64,000 nucleotides of DNA, from positions 1-64,000 of the forward strand of contig CACLBB010000005.1 of the NCBI GenBank assembly GCA_902605035.1, in the 5' to 3' direction. Origin of the DNA: an uncultured Pelagibacteraceae bacterium. GTDB taxonomy: Bacteria; Pseudomonadota; Alphaproteobacteria; Pelagibacterales; Pelagibacteraceae. The notes beneath the pieces are model-generated. The model saw only the letters and a list, made by a program, of their open reading frames with translations, had not been told where the DNA came from and did no database searches. The number at the start of each line of letters is the position of its first letter. The first letter of the stretch is position 1. The position numbers and the translations under genes are program-made. Below, one piece after another: positions 29,348-39,191 of the stretch.

Positions 29348-30412
29348 TTATTTTTTTAATAAAAAATTAATTCTTATATATTTCTTTAATTTTTTTTCGA
29401 TAAAATGATAGGAAATTAAAGAAATTATTATAATAGTAGTAATATAAGATATAAAAAAATATTCACTAAGAAAAATTTGAGTGTCATTTCTAAAATAAGA
29501 AATAAAAATTAAGCTTAGAGGTAGATGAATTAAATAACTAGAGTAAGTAAGGTTTCCTATTGATGAACAAAAATTTAAAAACTTTTTATTTGTAATGACT
29601 AAAAAATTTTCAATAGACAAAATTAACATCAATATACCTGGGCAAAAAAAGAATATCTTAAAATTATTCATAAAAGCAAAAATCAAGAATAAAGCTGACA
29701 AGAATAAAATGGTATATTCTTTATTATATTTATATAACATGAAAACTATCATGCCTGTGACAAATAATCTTATGCAACTGATTAGATCGTTGTGTTGATC
29801 ACTTTCCATAAAACCTAACTTGCTAATTATGACAAGAAAAAAATAAAATAAAAACAATTCTTTTAAACCAAGATTTTTTAATTTTGATACAGTTATAAAA
29901 AAAATAGTGTAAGCGATTATTTCTAAAGATACGCTCCATATAGGTAAATTAAAGCTAACATTTTGTTCAAATCCCCAGGCTGATATGAAAAAAAGATTCA
30001 AAAAGAAATGATATAAATCGTTATATTTAAATAAATCTAACTCATTAGAAAAATTTAAATCAGTCAATTGAATTATTAAAACAACTACTAAAGTAATGAA
30101 GTGAAGTGGGTAAAGACGAGAAAATCTATTTATAAAAAATACTTTCCAGTTATATTTTTTTATACTATCAAAATAGACATAAGAAATGATAAAACCAGAA
30201 ATTGTCCAAAAAATATGTACACCATAATCTCCGTGAACATAAATGAAATTTAAAATTTTGCCAAAAGGTAAAGTCTCAATATTTTGTTGAGAAATTTTTA
30301 ATAAATTAAAATTGTTAGACCTAAAGAAAAAAAACTCATAATGATAAATAATTACAGCAAAACTTGAAATAAATCTTAATGGTTCTATTAAATAAATTTT
30401 TTTTAATATCAT
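29348..30412 (-). CDS. Acyltransferase-3 family integral membrane protein (OafA/YrhL-like)
   Basis: This is a 354-residue protein with about ten membrane helices. The AT3 family signature is present: PLRFISSFAVIIYHYEFFF at the N-terminus (conserved Arg and His) and YGVHIFWTISGFIISYVYF (the F.xSGF motif). NRFSRLYPLHFITLVVV and SYLIHLPLSL are also typical. AT3 proteins move acyl groups, usually acetyl, onto extracytoplasmic glycans. It lacks the C-terminal SGNH domain that some OafB-type members carry, but a separate SGNH gene faces it 11 bases away, so the pair may split the same job. Low GC and very hydrophobic. Confidence 0.88.
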   Translation of the reverse strand: MILKKIYLIEPLRFISSFAVIIYHYEFFFFRSNNFNLLKISQQNIETLPFGKILNFIYVHGDYGVHIFWTISGFIISYVYFDSIKKYNWKVFFINRFSRLYPLHFITLVVVLIIQLTDLNFSNELDLFKYNDLYHFFLNLFFISAWGFEQNVSFNLPIWSVSLEIIAYTIFFITVSKLKNLGLKELFLFYFFLVIISKLGFMESDQHNDLISCIRLFVTGMIVFMLYKYNKEYTILFLSALFLIFAFMNNFKIFFFCPGILMLILSIENFLVITNKKFLNFCSSIGNLTYSSYLIHLPLSLIFISYFRNDTQIFLSEYFFISYITTIIIISLISYHFIEKKLKKYIRINFLLKK

Positions 30413-30480
30413 TTAAATCTTTTTTTATTCACGAAAGAGATACTTAATTTAAAATTAATAATATTTAATAATTTAGTCTT

Positions 30481-32343
30481 TTATTTTTCTAAAAAACTTT
30501 TCAATTGTTTTGATCTGCTTGGGTGCTTTAGTTTTCTAAGAGCTTTAGCTTCTATTTGTCTTATTCTTTCTCGTGTCACTGAGAATTGGAGACCAACTTC
30601 TTCTAGAGTATGATCTGTGTTCATTCCAATACCAAATCTCATTCTTAAAACCCTTTCTTCTCTTGGTGTTAACGAGGCCAAAATTTTTGTTGTAGACTCA
30701 CTTAAATTTGACTGAATTGCTGTATCTAAGGGCTGCAATGCATTTTTATCTTCTATAAAATCTCCTAGGCTACTATCTTCTTCGTCGCCAACTGGTGTTT
30801 CAAGTGACACTGGCTCTTTTGCTATTTTTAAAACTTTTCGAACTTTCTCTAACGGCATGGCAAGTTTTTTAGCTAACTCTTCTGGAGTTGGCTCTCTCCC
30901 AAATTCACTCATTATCTGTCTTTGTGTTCTAACAATTTTGTTAATAGTTTCTATCATATGAACTGGAATTCTTATGGTTCTAGCTTGGTCTGCAATAGAT
31001 CTTGTTATTGCTTGTCTGATCCACCAAGTTGCATAAGTTGAAAATTTGTAACCTCTTCTGTATTCAAATTTGTCTACAGCCTTCATCAAACCTATGTTTC
31101 CCTCTTGAATAAGATCTAAAAATTGTAAACCTCTATTAGTGTATTTTTTAGCAATAGAAATTACTAATCTTAGATTGGCTTCAACCATTTCCTTTTTGGC
31201 TATTCGAGACTCTCTTTCTCCTTTTTGAATTCTACTAACTAATTTTTTAAATTCTCCAACAGAAAGACCAATTTTCTGACTGAATTCTACAAGTCTTTCT
31301 CTTATTTCAGAAAAATCTTTTTTAAATTTTTTGAAAAACGATTTCCAAACAGGGTTTTCCTTCAGAAAAGACTCAAATTTTGGATTTATTTCGTTTCCTA
31401 TATAATATTTTAAAAATTCCTCTCTAGAAATTTTATTATCCATTGCTAATCTTAATAAAACTCCTTCTAGCGATACTATTTTCTTATTTTCTTTGTAGTG
31501 AGCTTGAACTAATTCTTCCACTACATGAGGAGCTAATTGCAAATTTTTGAAATTATCTACTAAAACTAATTGAATCTTTTTAAAATTTTTATTTTTTGAA
31601 ACAGATAACTCTTTTGCTGCCAATAAACAATCTAGTTTTTCTTTTTGATATTTTTGAAGTTTTGAATAGTTCTTATTTAATGAGTCTAATATTGTAATTA
31701 TTTTAGGTTTAATTTCTTCTTCCATCTTTGCCAAAGAAACATTAAATTCATCATCTTCGGTATTAGTATCTTCTTCTTTCTTTTCTTCCTCTTTATTATT
31801 TTTATCTTCTTTGCTTTTTAATTTCTTGTTTAATTTTAATTCATCGTTATCTTCTGATGTTTCAAAATCTTCATACGTTGAATCGATATCTATGATATCT
31901 CTTACTAAAAGTTGTTGGTTTTCGATCTGATTTTTCCACTCAAATATCTTTTTTCCTACTAAAGGACTTTGCGTTAAAGCGTTTATCATAACATCTTTTC
32001 CTGCTTCAATTCTTTTTGCTATTGCAATTTCACCTTCTCTAGATAATAATTCTACTCCGCCCATCTCCCTTAAATACATTCTTATTGGGTCATCGCTTTT
32101 ATCTGAAGATTTTTCCTCGGTTGTATTTTGTGATTCTTTCTTTTTATTGGACTGATATTGTGATTTTTTTTCAACTAAAGTAATTTTTTCGTCTACGAGA
32201 ACAATTAATGCTTTCTCAATATTTTCTGGGGTTCCATTTCTTTTGCCTAAGGACTTGCCTAGTTCTTCATATGTAATAAAACCTCTATGTTTGCCTTTGT
32301 CTAGAAGTCTTTCAAATGATTTTGTAATTAGTTTTTCTGCCAT
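30481..32343 (-). CDS. rpoD: Primary sigma factor RpoD (sigma70)
   Basis: This is the housekeeping sigma factor. Region 1.1 ([14 protein letters not shown]), region 1.2 ([29 protein letters not shown]), an acidic non-conserved insert (about 165-205, rich in Lys/Glu/Asp), region 2 ([33 protein letters not shown]), region 3 and region 4 with helix-turn-helix [20 protein letters not shown] are all present. 620 residues is within the range for proteobacteria. It lies downstream of yqeY and dnaG on the same strand, the alphaproteobacterial version of the macromolecular synthesis operon. Promoters proposed in this window are of the type it would read. Confidence 0.98.
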   Translation of the reverse strand: MAEKLITKSFERLLDKGKHRGFITYEELGKSLGKRNGTPENIEKALIVLVDEKITLVEKKSQYQSNKKKESQNTTEEKSSDKSDDPIRMYLREMGGVELLSREGEIAIAKRIEAGKDVMINALTQSPLVGKKIFEWKNQIENQQLLVRDIIDIDSTYEDFETSEDNDELKLNKKLKSKEDKNNKEEEKKEEDTNTEDDEFNVSLAKMEEEIKPKIITILDSLNKNYSKLQKYQKEKLDCLLAAKELSVSKNKNFKKIQLVLVDNFKNLQLAPHVVEELVQAHYKENKKIVSLEGVLLRLAMDNKISREEFLKYYIGNEINPKFESFLKENPVWKSFFKKFKKDFSEIRERLVEFSQKIGLSVGEFKKLVSRIQKGERESRIAKKEMVEANLRLVISIAKKYTNRGLQFLDLIQEGNIGLMKAVDKFEYRRGYKFSTYATWWIRQAITRSIADQARTIRIPVHMIETINKIVRTQRQIMSEFGREPTPEELAKKLAMPLEKVRKVLKIAKEPVSLETPVGDEEDSSLGDFIEDKNALQPLDTAIQSNLSESTTKILASLTPREERVLRMRFGIGMNTDHTLEEVGLQFSVTRERIRQIEAKALRKLKHPSRSKQLKSFLEK

Positions 32344-32402
32344 TTTAGTAAGTGTTTGATAGTGGAATATATAGTGTCTGGTTAAGGAAAATCTATCTTT
32401 TT

Positions 32403-34193
32403 TTATTCCCTATTTAACTGACTTTTAAGCTTTATTAACTCTGAAAAGGAGTTTTCATCAAGGTTATTTATTAATTTTTTTTCTAGAGATTCTATTTTTT
32501 GTAAGCTGCTTAGTTCTCTTAATTCTGATATTAACTCGTTTAATAGCTCAAGGATTTCTTCTTCATTTTTATCTTTAAGAATGATTTGTATACTTGAATT
32601 CTCATTTATTTCATCAATAAGCTTCTTAAAATTATCACTAATTTTTGCCTTAATTGTATCTTGGCTGTTTCCTTCTAACAATAAAGATAATATCAATTTT
32701 TTTAAACTTTCATTATTTTCTGATAAAAACGATACTTCCGAGATCTCTTCAACAATTTTTGACGCTATATTAAGGTAATTTAGCATAATAAATAATATTG
32801 AAAATTCAGTGATTTGTATTTTGGAAAAATGACTTTTTTTTTCGTGTAAATTTTTTGTTTCATTTAAAACTTCGTAATTTTGTTTATTATAGTTTTTATA
32901 ATTTTTAAAAGTTTTCCTAGTATTCTGAATAGGGGTTAATTTTTTAATTTTATCTAAAAAATCTTCTATAACGTACTTTTTCAAAGTTTCATCTCTTATC
33001 AAATAACACATTTTTTTTATCTCTTTTTCAAATTTAGAAACTTCAAAAGGATTGTTTCTATTTACTTTTTTTAGATAATGGTCCCAAATATAATTCTGAA
33101 TTATTTTTTTTTCTTTTAAAAAAGAATTAAATATATCTTTGCCGTATTTATTTATGTAATCGTCTGGGTCTTGATCATTAGGTAAAACTGAAAAAAATAT
33201 TTTATTTTCCTCGTTGATGAAAGGGAAAAGTCTTTCTGCAATTCGCAGAGCAGCTTCTTGACCGCTTTGATCCCCATCTAAGCAAATTATTGGATTGGAA
33301 AAAAACTTCCAAATTAAATTAATTTGCCTTTCAGTAAGTGCTGTTCCAGAATTTGAAATTACATTTTTAATTCCTCGAGAGTAGATACTTACTACATCCA
33401 TATACCCCTCAACAATTATAACTTCATTACTTTCAGATCTAGCAGATTTAGCTTTATCTAAATTAAAAATCGTACTACCTTTTTTATAAAATTCTGTCTC
33501 AGGAGAGTTGATGTATTTTGCAAGTTTCGACTCTTTCTTAATTATTCTTCCACCAAAAGCAATTGTGTCTCCAGAAATATTGTTAACTGGAAAAATAATC
33601 CTAGAATTAAATCTATCTATAAATTTACCACTTTTGTCATGTTTGTAATATAACCCTGTAAGATTAATTTCTTCTTCTGTATAGTTCTTTAAAAGTTGTT
33701 GGTGAAAATTATTTTTCCATGGAACAAAACCTAATTTAAACTCTTCGATATTTTCTTTATTTAAATTTCTTTTATTAAGATAAATTAAAGCATCTCTATT
33801 ATCTAAATCAAATAATTGAGTATGAAAAAAATCCGAGTAATCTTTTAAAATATTTTTGTAAACTTGAAATCTTAAATCTTTTTTTTTATCAAAACTTGAA
33901 AATCTATATGGTTGCATTCCAGCTTCAGCTGCTAATATTTTCACAGCTTCTCCAAATCCAATGGATCTTGTTTTCATCAAGAAATCAAAAATATTTCCGT
34001 GTTCGCCGCTACTGAAACAGTGATAAAATTCCTTTTCATCACTAACAGTAAATGAGGGGCTTTTTTCATTCTTAAATGGAGAAAGTCCGATAAATTCTTT
34101 TCCCCTTTTTTTTAATTTAACTGTCTTCCCCACTATTTGAGAGACTTTCAATCTTAGTTTAATCTCATTTAAATATTCTTTGGGATATTTCAT
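32403..34193 (-). CDS. dnaG: DNA primase DnaG
   Basis: DnaG makes RNA primers at the replication fork. The N-terminal domain aligns with the CHC2 zinc-binding domain ([32 protein letters not shown]). The usual Cys-Pro-Phe-His and Cys-x-x-Cys ligands read Ser38, Lys41, Cys59, Ser62, so three of four are lost. The TOPRIM core is intact: [13 protein letters not shown] (metal-binding Glu) and [12 protein letters not shown] (DGD). The catalytic segment FGGRIIKKE is also present. The C-terminal helicase-binding domain is diverged and Asn/Glu/Lys-rich. 596 residues is normal. The gene follows yqeY with one base between and precedes rpoD. Confidence 0.95.
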   Translation of the reverse strand: MKYPKEYLNEIKLRLKVSQIVGKTVKLKKRGKEFIGLSPFKNEKSPSFTVSDEKEFYHCFSSGEHGNIFDFLMKTRSIGFGEAVKILAAEAGMQPYRFSSFDKKKDLRFQVYKNILKDYSDFFHTQLFDLDNRDALIYLNKRNLNKENIEEFKLGFVPWKNNFHQQLLKNYTEEEINLTGLYYKHDKSGKFIDRFNSRIIFPVNNISGDTIAFGGRIIKKESKLAKYINSPETEFYKKGSTIFNLDKAKSARSESNEVIIVEGYMDVVSIYSRGIKNVISNSGTALTERQINLIWKFFSNPIICLDGDQSGQEAALRIAERLFPFINEENKIFFSVLPNDQDPDDYINKYGKDIFNSFLKEKKIIQNYIWDHYLKKVNRNNPFEVSKFEKEIKKMCYLIRDETLKKYVIEDFLDKIKKLTPIQNTRKTFKNYKNYNKQNYEVLNETKNLHEKKSHFSKIQITEFSILFIMLNYLNIASKIVEEISEVSFLSENNESLKKLILSLLLEGNSQDTIKAKISDNFKKLIDEINENSSIQIILKDKNEEEILELLNELISELRELSSLQKIESLEKKLINNLDENSFSELIKLKSQLNRE

Positions 34194-34194
34194 C

Positions 34195-34650
34195 TTATTT
34201 TAACAAACCTTTTATAATTAAACTTACTTTGGAAAAATCTAACGACTCAGCGTGTTTAGATTTGAGCACACCCATTACTTTTCCCATATCTTTCATCGAC
34301 GAAGCACCTTCCGCTTTAATTACGTCCACACATATCTTTTTAGTTTCTTCTTCACTGAGCTGTTTGGGCAAAAACGCACCTATCACCTCTATTTCTTTTA
34401 TTTCATTTTCCAAAAGTTCGTTTCTTCCTGCCTTTTTATAGACTTCACAGGACTCGTTCCTTTGTTTGATCATTTTTTTTAAGATTGCAATAATATCTTG
34501 ATCTTTGACTTCTTTTTGACTTTTTGAACGCCCAGCTATTTCAGCGTCTTTAATCGCAGATACTACAAGCCTTAAGGTTGGATATGTGTTTTTATCCTTA
34601 GCCTTTAGAGCCCCGTTGAGTTTTTCTTCTATTTGTTTTTTTAGAGACAT
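34195..34650 (-). CDS. yqeY: GatB/YqeY domain protein
   Basis: This is a 151-residue protein with the YqeY fold: LKKQIEEKLNGALKAKDKNTYPTLRLVVSAIKDAEIAGR, QDIIAILKKMIKQRNESCEVYKKAGR, and GAFLPKQLSEEETKKICVDVIK followed by KDMGKVMGVLKSKHAE, the region shared with the tRNA-binding tail of GatB. Its function is unsettled; a role linked to tRNA-dependent amidation or tRNA binding is inferred from the GatB similarity. It heads the yqeY-dnaG-rpoD series, as in other alphaproteobacteria, and is divergent from carA across 124 bases. Confidence 0.9.
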   Translation of the reverse strand: MSLKKQIEEKLNGALKAKDKNTYPTLRLVVSAIKDAEIAGRSKSQKEVKDQDIIAILKKMIKQRNESCEVYKKAGRNELLENEIKEIEVIGAFLPKQLSEEETKKICVDVIKAEGASSMKDMGKVMGVLKSKHAESLDFSKVSLIIKGLLK

Positions 34651-34703
34651 AATTAATTATTTTATTTTAATCACAATTCTTATCTAAAATAAAAAGAACT
34701 TTC

Positions 34704-34732
34704 TTGACGATTATATTTCTATTTCATATGTT
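34704..34732 (+). promoter_or_regulatory. Putative promoter of carAB
   Basis: -35 TTGACG (34704-34709), 17-base spacer, -10 TATGTT (34727-34732), with transcription expected near 34739. The gap 34651-34774 also has to hold the opposite promoter for yqeY-dnaG-rpoD, which I could not place. I saw no obvious pyrimidine-responsive leader or attenuator. Confidence 0.45.
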
Positions 34733-34774
34733 TCGCAAAATCATGTTTATAAGTTTTTTACTTTAACTTATGAG

Positions 34775-35983
34775 TTGTATTTGAAGAAAGTTGCTCAAAA
34801 TATAAACTCAAATAAAAATCTTAAAAAGATCGATTCCAACGCTATTCTAGTTCTTCAAAACGGTCTATTCTTTAAAGGTGTAGGTTTGGGCTTCCAAGGT
34901 ATAGCTACTGGAGAAGTTTGCTTCAACACATCTATAACTGGCTACCAAGAAATTATCTCGGATCCTTCTTACGCTGAACAAATTATCAATTTTACTTTTC
35001 CTCATATCGGAAACGTAGGGTCAAATAAAGAAGATCTTGAGTCTGATAAAGTTTGGACGAGAGGGGTGATAATTAATACTGAAATTACTGATCCATCTAA
35101 TTACAGATCTTTAAAGCATTTAGATCAATGGCTCAAACATAATAAAATAATAGGAATTACAGGAATAGACACAAGAAATTTAACAAATTTTATAAGAGAT
35201 AAAGGGGCGCCCAAAGGCACTATATCTTTTTTAAAGAGTGGTAAGTTTAATATAAAAAGACTCCTTAAAACCACGCAGAAATGGAGCGGCATAAAAAATT
35301 TAGATTTAGCAAAAAAAGTTACAACAAAAAAAAATTATGTTTGGAAAAATTTTAAAACATGGAAAAAAGGAGAAGGTTTTTCGAAGAATAAAAAAAATTC
35401 TTTACATGTTGTAGCAATTGATTATGGAATAAAAAAAAATATTTTAAGGTACTTCTCTGACTTTAATTGTAAAGTTACAATAGTTTCTTGTAAAACAAGT
35501 GCAGAAAATATTTTAAACTTAAAACCTAATGGTATTTTTTTGTCAAATGGTCCTGGGGATCCAGCCGCTACTGGAAAATATGCCATTCCAATTATTAGAA
35601 GATTTATAAAAGATAATTTGCCAGTTTTTGGAATTTGTTTGGGCCATCAATTACTTGGCTTAGCTTTAGGTGCAAAAACAAAAAAAATGAATTTAGGTCA
35701 TAGAGGTGCTAACCATCCTGTTAAAAATTTAGTAAAAGGCAATGTTGAGATTACAAGTCAAAATCATGGATTTGAAATAGTTAAGGAAAATCTACCGAAA
35801 AATATACAAGTTACTCACCAATCTCTTTTTGATAATAGCATTGAGGGAATTAAACTAAAATCTAAACCAGTTTTTTCTGTTCAATATCATCCAGAGTCTA
35901 ACCCTGGACCACAAGATAGTGTTTATTTATTTGAAGAATTTATAAAATGTATGAAAAAATATGCCAAAAAGAAAAGATATTAA
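34775..35983 (+). CDS. carA: Carbamoyl-phosphate synthase small (glutaminase) subunit
   Basis: CarA hydrolyses glutamine and channels ammonia to CarB for arginine and pyrimidine synthesis. N-terminal motif [16 protein letters not shown], then [26 protein letters not shown]. The class I amidotransferase domain has SNGPGDP, the nucleophile Cys288 in [15 protein letters not shown], and the His372/Glu374 pair in QYHPES. 402 residues. The start is a TTG at 34775. There is no ATG or GTG in frame between it and the upstream in-frame stop at 34685-34687, and the conserved core begins only about 20 residues later. No clear ribosome-binding site precedes it. It overlaps carB by 23 bases. Confidence 0.95.
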   Translation: MYLKKVAQNINSNKNLKKIDSNAILVLQNGLFFKGVGLGFQGIATGEVCFNTSITGYQEIISDPSYAEQIINFTFPHIGNVGSNKEDLESDKVWTRGVIINTEITDPSNYRSLKHLDQWLKHNKIIGITGIDTRNLTNFIRDKGAPKGTISFLKSGKFNIKRLLKTTQKWSGIKNLDLAKKVTTKKNYVWKNFKTWKKGEGFSKNKKNSLHVVAIDYGIKKNILRYFSDFNCKVTIVSCKTSAENILNLKPNGIFLSNGPGDPAATGKYAIPIIRRFIKDNLPVFGICLGHQLLGLALGAKTKKMNLGHRGANHPVKNLVKGNVEITSQNHGFEIVKENLPKNIQVTHQSLFDNSIEGIKLKSKPVFSVQYHPESNPGPQDSVYLFEEFIKCMKKYAKKKRY

Positions 35984-38900
35984 AAAAATTTTAGTCGTTG
36001 GAGCTGGTCCAATTATTATTGGTCAAGCCTGTGAGTTTGATTATTCAGGCACGCAAGCATGTAAAGCTTTGAGAGATGAGGGATATAAAGTAATTCTAAT
36101 TAATTCGAACCCAGCAACAATTATGACTGATCCAGATGTTGCTAATAAAACCTACATTGAGCCAATTACATTAACAGTCTTAGAAAAAATATTAATCAAA
36201 GAAAAACCTGATGCTATCCTTCCAACAATGGGTGGTCAGACTGCTTTAAATTTAGCAATGGAAGCTGAAAAAAAAGGAATTTTAAGAAAATATAAGATCG
36301 AACTTATTGGTGCCAATTCGAGAGCTATTTCTAATGCAGAAGATAGAAAAAAGTTTAGAAAAAATATGATTGAAATTGGTTTAGATTTACCTAAATCAAA
36401 AATTGTTAATAATTTTAACCAATCTGCAAAAGTTTTGAAACAAATAGGTCTTCCAGCGATAATTAGGCCAGCTTTTACGCTTGGAGGTCTTGGTGGGGGA
36501 ATTGCCAAAAACAAAAAGGACTTTCTAAAAATTATTAAAAACGGACTTCAAGAGTCCCCTGTAAACCAAGTTTTAGTCGAGGAATGCCTGGAAGGCTGGA
36601 AGGAATTTGAAATGGAAGTTGTAAGAGATAAAAAAGATAACTGTATAATCATATGCTCTATTGAAAATGTTGACCCAATGGGAATTCACACTGGGGACTC
36701 GGTTACTATCGCACCAGCCCTAACTCTTACAGATAAAGAATATCAAGTAATGAGAAACGCATCTATTGCTTGCTTAAGAAAGATAGGAGTAGAAACTGGA
36801 GGATCAAATGTGCAATTCGCAATAAATCCTAAAAACGGAAGAATGGTTATTATAGAAATGAACCCTAGAGTTTCTAGATCCTCTGCATTAGCTTCAAAGG
36901 CCACAGGATTTCCAATTGCCAAAGTCGCAGCGAAGCTTGCTGTAGGTTATACTTTAGATGAATTAAAAAATGAGATTACAAAGGTTACTCCTGCCTCATT
37001 TGAGCCAACTATTGATTATGTAGTAACTAAAATTCCAAGATTTACTTTTGAAAAATTTTCTAAATCAGCAGCAATTTTAGGAACATCGATGAAATCAGTA
37101 GGTGAAGCAATGGCAATAGGTAGAAATTTTAAAGAGTCCTTGCAAAAAGCATTAGTTTCTCTTGAAACTGGATTTTCAGGGATCGATCAGATTTTTAATT
37201 TAAAAAAAAAGCAAATTGAGAAAAAACTAAAAGATAATATACCTAACAAGATTTTACTTATTGGTGAAGCTATAAGAAAAAAAATTAATATAGAAAAAAT
37301 ACAAAAGCTTTCAAAAATTGATCCGTGGTTCTTAAATCAAATAAAAGATATTATAGATAATGAAAATGAGATAAAAAAAAATGGATTACCCAAAACATAT
37401 AACAAATTTAATTATATTAAGTCTATTGGATTTTCAGATAAAAAATTATCAGAACTAACTAATATTTCTGAAAATATTGTGAGAAAAAAAAGAACAGCCT
37501 TAAAAATTTTACCTGTATACAAAAAAGTTGACACATGTGCATCTGAATTTAAATCGTTTACACCATATATGTATTCTACTTATCAAAGAAACTTTTCAAT
37601 GAACACTGAGTGTGAGGCAGAGCCATCTAGTAGAAAAAAAATTATTATTCTTGGTGGCGGTCCTAACAGAATTGGTCAAGGTATTGAGTTTGATTATTGT
37701 TGTTGTCAGGCTAGTTTTGCTTTGAAAAAAGCAGGATTTGAAACAATAATGGTAAATTGTAATCCTGAAACTGTTTCAACAGATTATGATACTAGTGATA
37801 GATTATATTTTGAACCACTAATAGAAGAATTCGTTTTTAACATTATTAAAAAAGAGAAAACGAAAGGGAATTTAATTGGTGTTATAACTCAGTTTGGAGG
37901 ACAAACTCCAATTAAATTAGCTAAATTCTTGCATGAGAATAAACTTCCAATATTAGGCACCCAATACACTTCAATAGATCTTGCTGAAGACAGAGATAGG
38001 TTTAGAAATCTTTTAAATAAATTAAAATTAAAACAAGCTGAAAGTGGTATAGCAAAAACTTTTCCTCAGGCTTTAAAGATAGCTGACAAAATTGGTTTAC
38101 CATTAATGGTAAGACCATCATATGTATTGGGCGGAAGAGCTATGGAAATTGTTCACGAAAAAAAACAACTTAAAAATTTTGTTCTAGAAGCATTTAAAGC
38201 TGCAGAAAAAAATCCAATTTTAATGGATAAATTTATTGATAATGCAATGGAGGTTGATGTAGATGCTTTATCTGATGGTAAGCAAGTTTTTGTAGCTGGT
38301 ATTATGCAGCACATTGAGGAAGCTGGAATTCACTCTGGTGACTCCGCATGTAGTTTGCCACCAGTTTCCATTAAACCTTTTTTAATAAAAGAAATTGAGA
38401 ATCAAACAAAGAAGCTAGCGCTTGCTCTTAAAGTAAAAGGTTTTATGAATGTCCAATTTGCAATTAAAAATGATAAAATTTTTGTAATAGAGGTCAACCC
38501 TAGAGCTAGTAGAACTGTCCCATTTGTATCTAAAGCAAAAAATCTTCCCTTAGCTAAAATTGCATCAAGAGTGATGGCGGGAGAAAAATTAAGTAAGTTT
38601 AATTTAAATAGTAAAACTAAAAAAATGTTTGCTGTGAAAGAAGCTGTTTTTCCTTTTAATAAATTTCCAAATAGTGATCTTTTACTCGGACCAGAAATGA
38701 AATCTACTGGAGAAGTTATGGGCTTTGATGAAAACTTTGGAATGGCTTTTGCTAAAAGTCAAATAGCAGCCTCTAATTCTCTTCCTACTAAAGGGTTGGC
38801 ATTTATATCTTTAAAAAATAGTCATAAAATTGAAGGAGTGGCTTTAGCAAAACAATTATCTAAAATGAATTTTAAACTTTGTGGTACTGGTGGGACAGCA

Positions 38901-39185
38901 GATTATATAAATAAGCACGGAATTAAGTGTAAAAAAATTAATAAAGTTAATCAGGGATCTCCTCACATTGTTGATGTGTTAAATGCCAAAAAAATTGCTT
39001 TAGTAATCAATACTGGTGGTGGTAATAGTGAAAAACAACTAAACGATGCTTTAGCATTAAGAAGAGCTACATTAGCAAATAAAGTTCCTTATTGTACAAA
39101 TATGTCAACTGCTTATGTTTGTTTGGAAGGTATTAAATCTCTTAAGTCAAAAAAATTAACTGTTACTTCGCTTCAAGAAATTTAA
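35961..39185 (+). CDS. carB: Carbamoyl-phosphate synthase large subunit
   Basis: CarB uses bicarbonate, ammonia from CarA and two ATP to make carbamoyl phosphate. It has two homologous ATP-grasp halves: the first begins [20 protein letters not shown] and includes [12 protein letters not shown] and [20 protein letters not shown], and the second begins [20 protein letters not shown] and includes [14 protein letters not shown] and [20 protein letters not shown]-terminal allosteric MGS-like domain ([12 protein letters not shown] ... VINTGGG) follows. 1074 residues, full length. It is convergent with the autotransporter gene six bases away. Confidence 0.98.
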   Translation: MPKRKDIKKILVVGAGPIIIGQACEFDYSGTQACKALRDEGYKVILINSNPATIMTDPDVANKTYIEPITLTVLEKILIKEKPDAILPTMGGQTALNLAMEAEKKGILRKYKIELIGANSRAISNAEDRKKFRKNMIEIGLDLPKSKIVNNFNQSAKVLKQIGLPAIIRPAFTLGGLGGGIAKNKKDFLKIIKNGLQESPVNQVLVEECLEGWKEFEMEVVRDKKDNCIIICSIENVDPMGIHTGDSVTIAPALTLTDKEYQVMRNASIACLRKIGVETGGSNVQFAINPKNGRMVIIEMNPRVSRSSALASKATGFPIAKVAAKLAVGYTLDELKNEITKVTPASFEPTIDYVVTKIPRFTFEKFSKSAAILGTSMKSVGEAMAIGRNFKESLQKALVSLETGFSGIDQIFNLKKKQIEKKLKDNIPNKILLIGEAIRKKINIEKIQKLSKIDPWFLNQIKDIIDNENEIKKNGLPKTYNKFNYIKSIGFSDKKLSELTNISENIVRKKRTALKILPVYKKVDTCASEFKSFTPYMYSTYQRNFSMNTECEAEPSSRKKIIILGGGPNRIGQGIEFDYCCCQASFALKKAGFETIMVNCNPETVSTDYDTSDRLYFEPLIEEFVFNIIKKEKTKGNLIGVITQFGGQTPIKLAKFLHENKLPILGTQYTSIDLAEDRDRFRNLLNKLKLKQAESGIAKTFPQALKIADKIGLPLMVRPSYVLGGRAMEIVHEKKQLKNFVLEAFKAAEKNPILMDKFIDNAMEVDVDALSDGKQVFVAGIMQHIEEAGIHSGDSACSLPPVSIKPFLIKEIENQTKKLALALKVKGFMNVQFAIKNDKIFVIEVNPRASRTVPFVSKAKNLPLAKIASRVMAGEKLSKFNLNSKTKKMFAVKEAVFPFNKFPNSDLLLGPEMKSTGEVMGFDENFGMAFAKSQIAASNSLPTKGLAFISLKNSHKIEGVALAKQLSKMNFKLCGTGGTADYINKHGIKCKKINKVNQGSPHIVDVLNAKKIALVINTGGGNSEKQLNDALALRRATLANKVPYCTNMSTAYVCLEGIKSLKSKKLTVTSLQEI

Positions 39186-39191
39186 AAAAAA

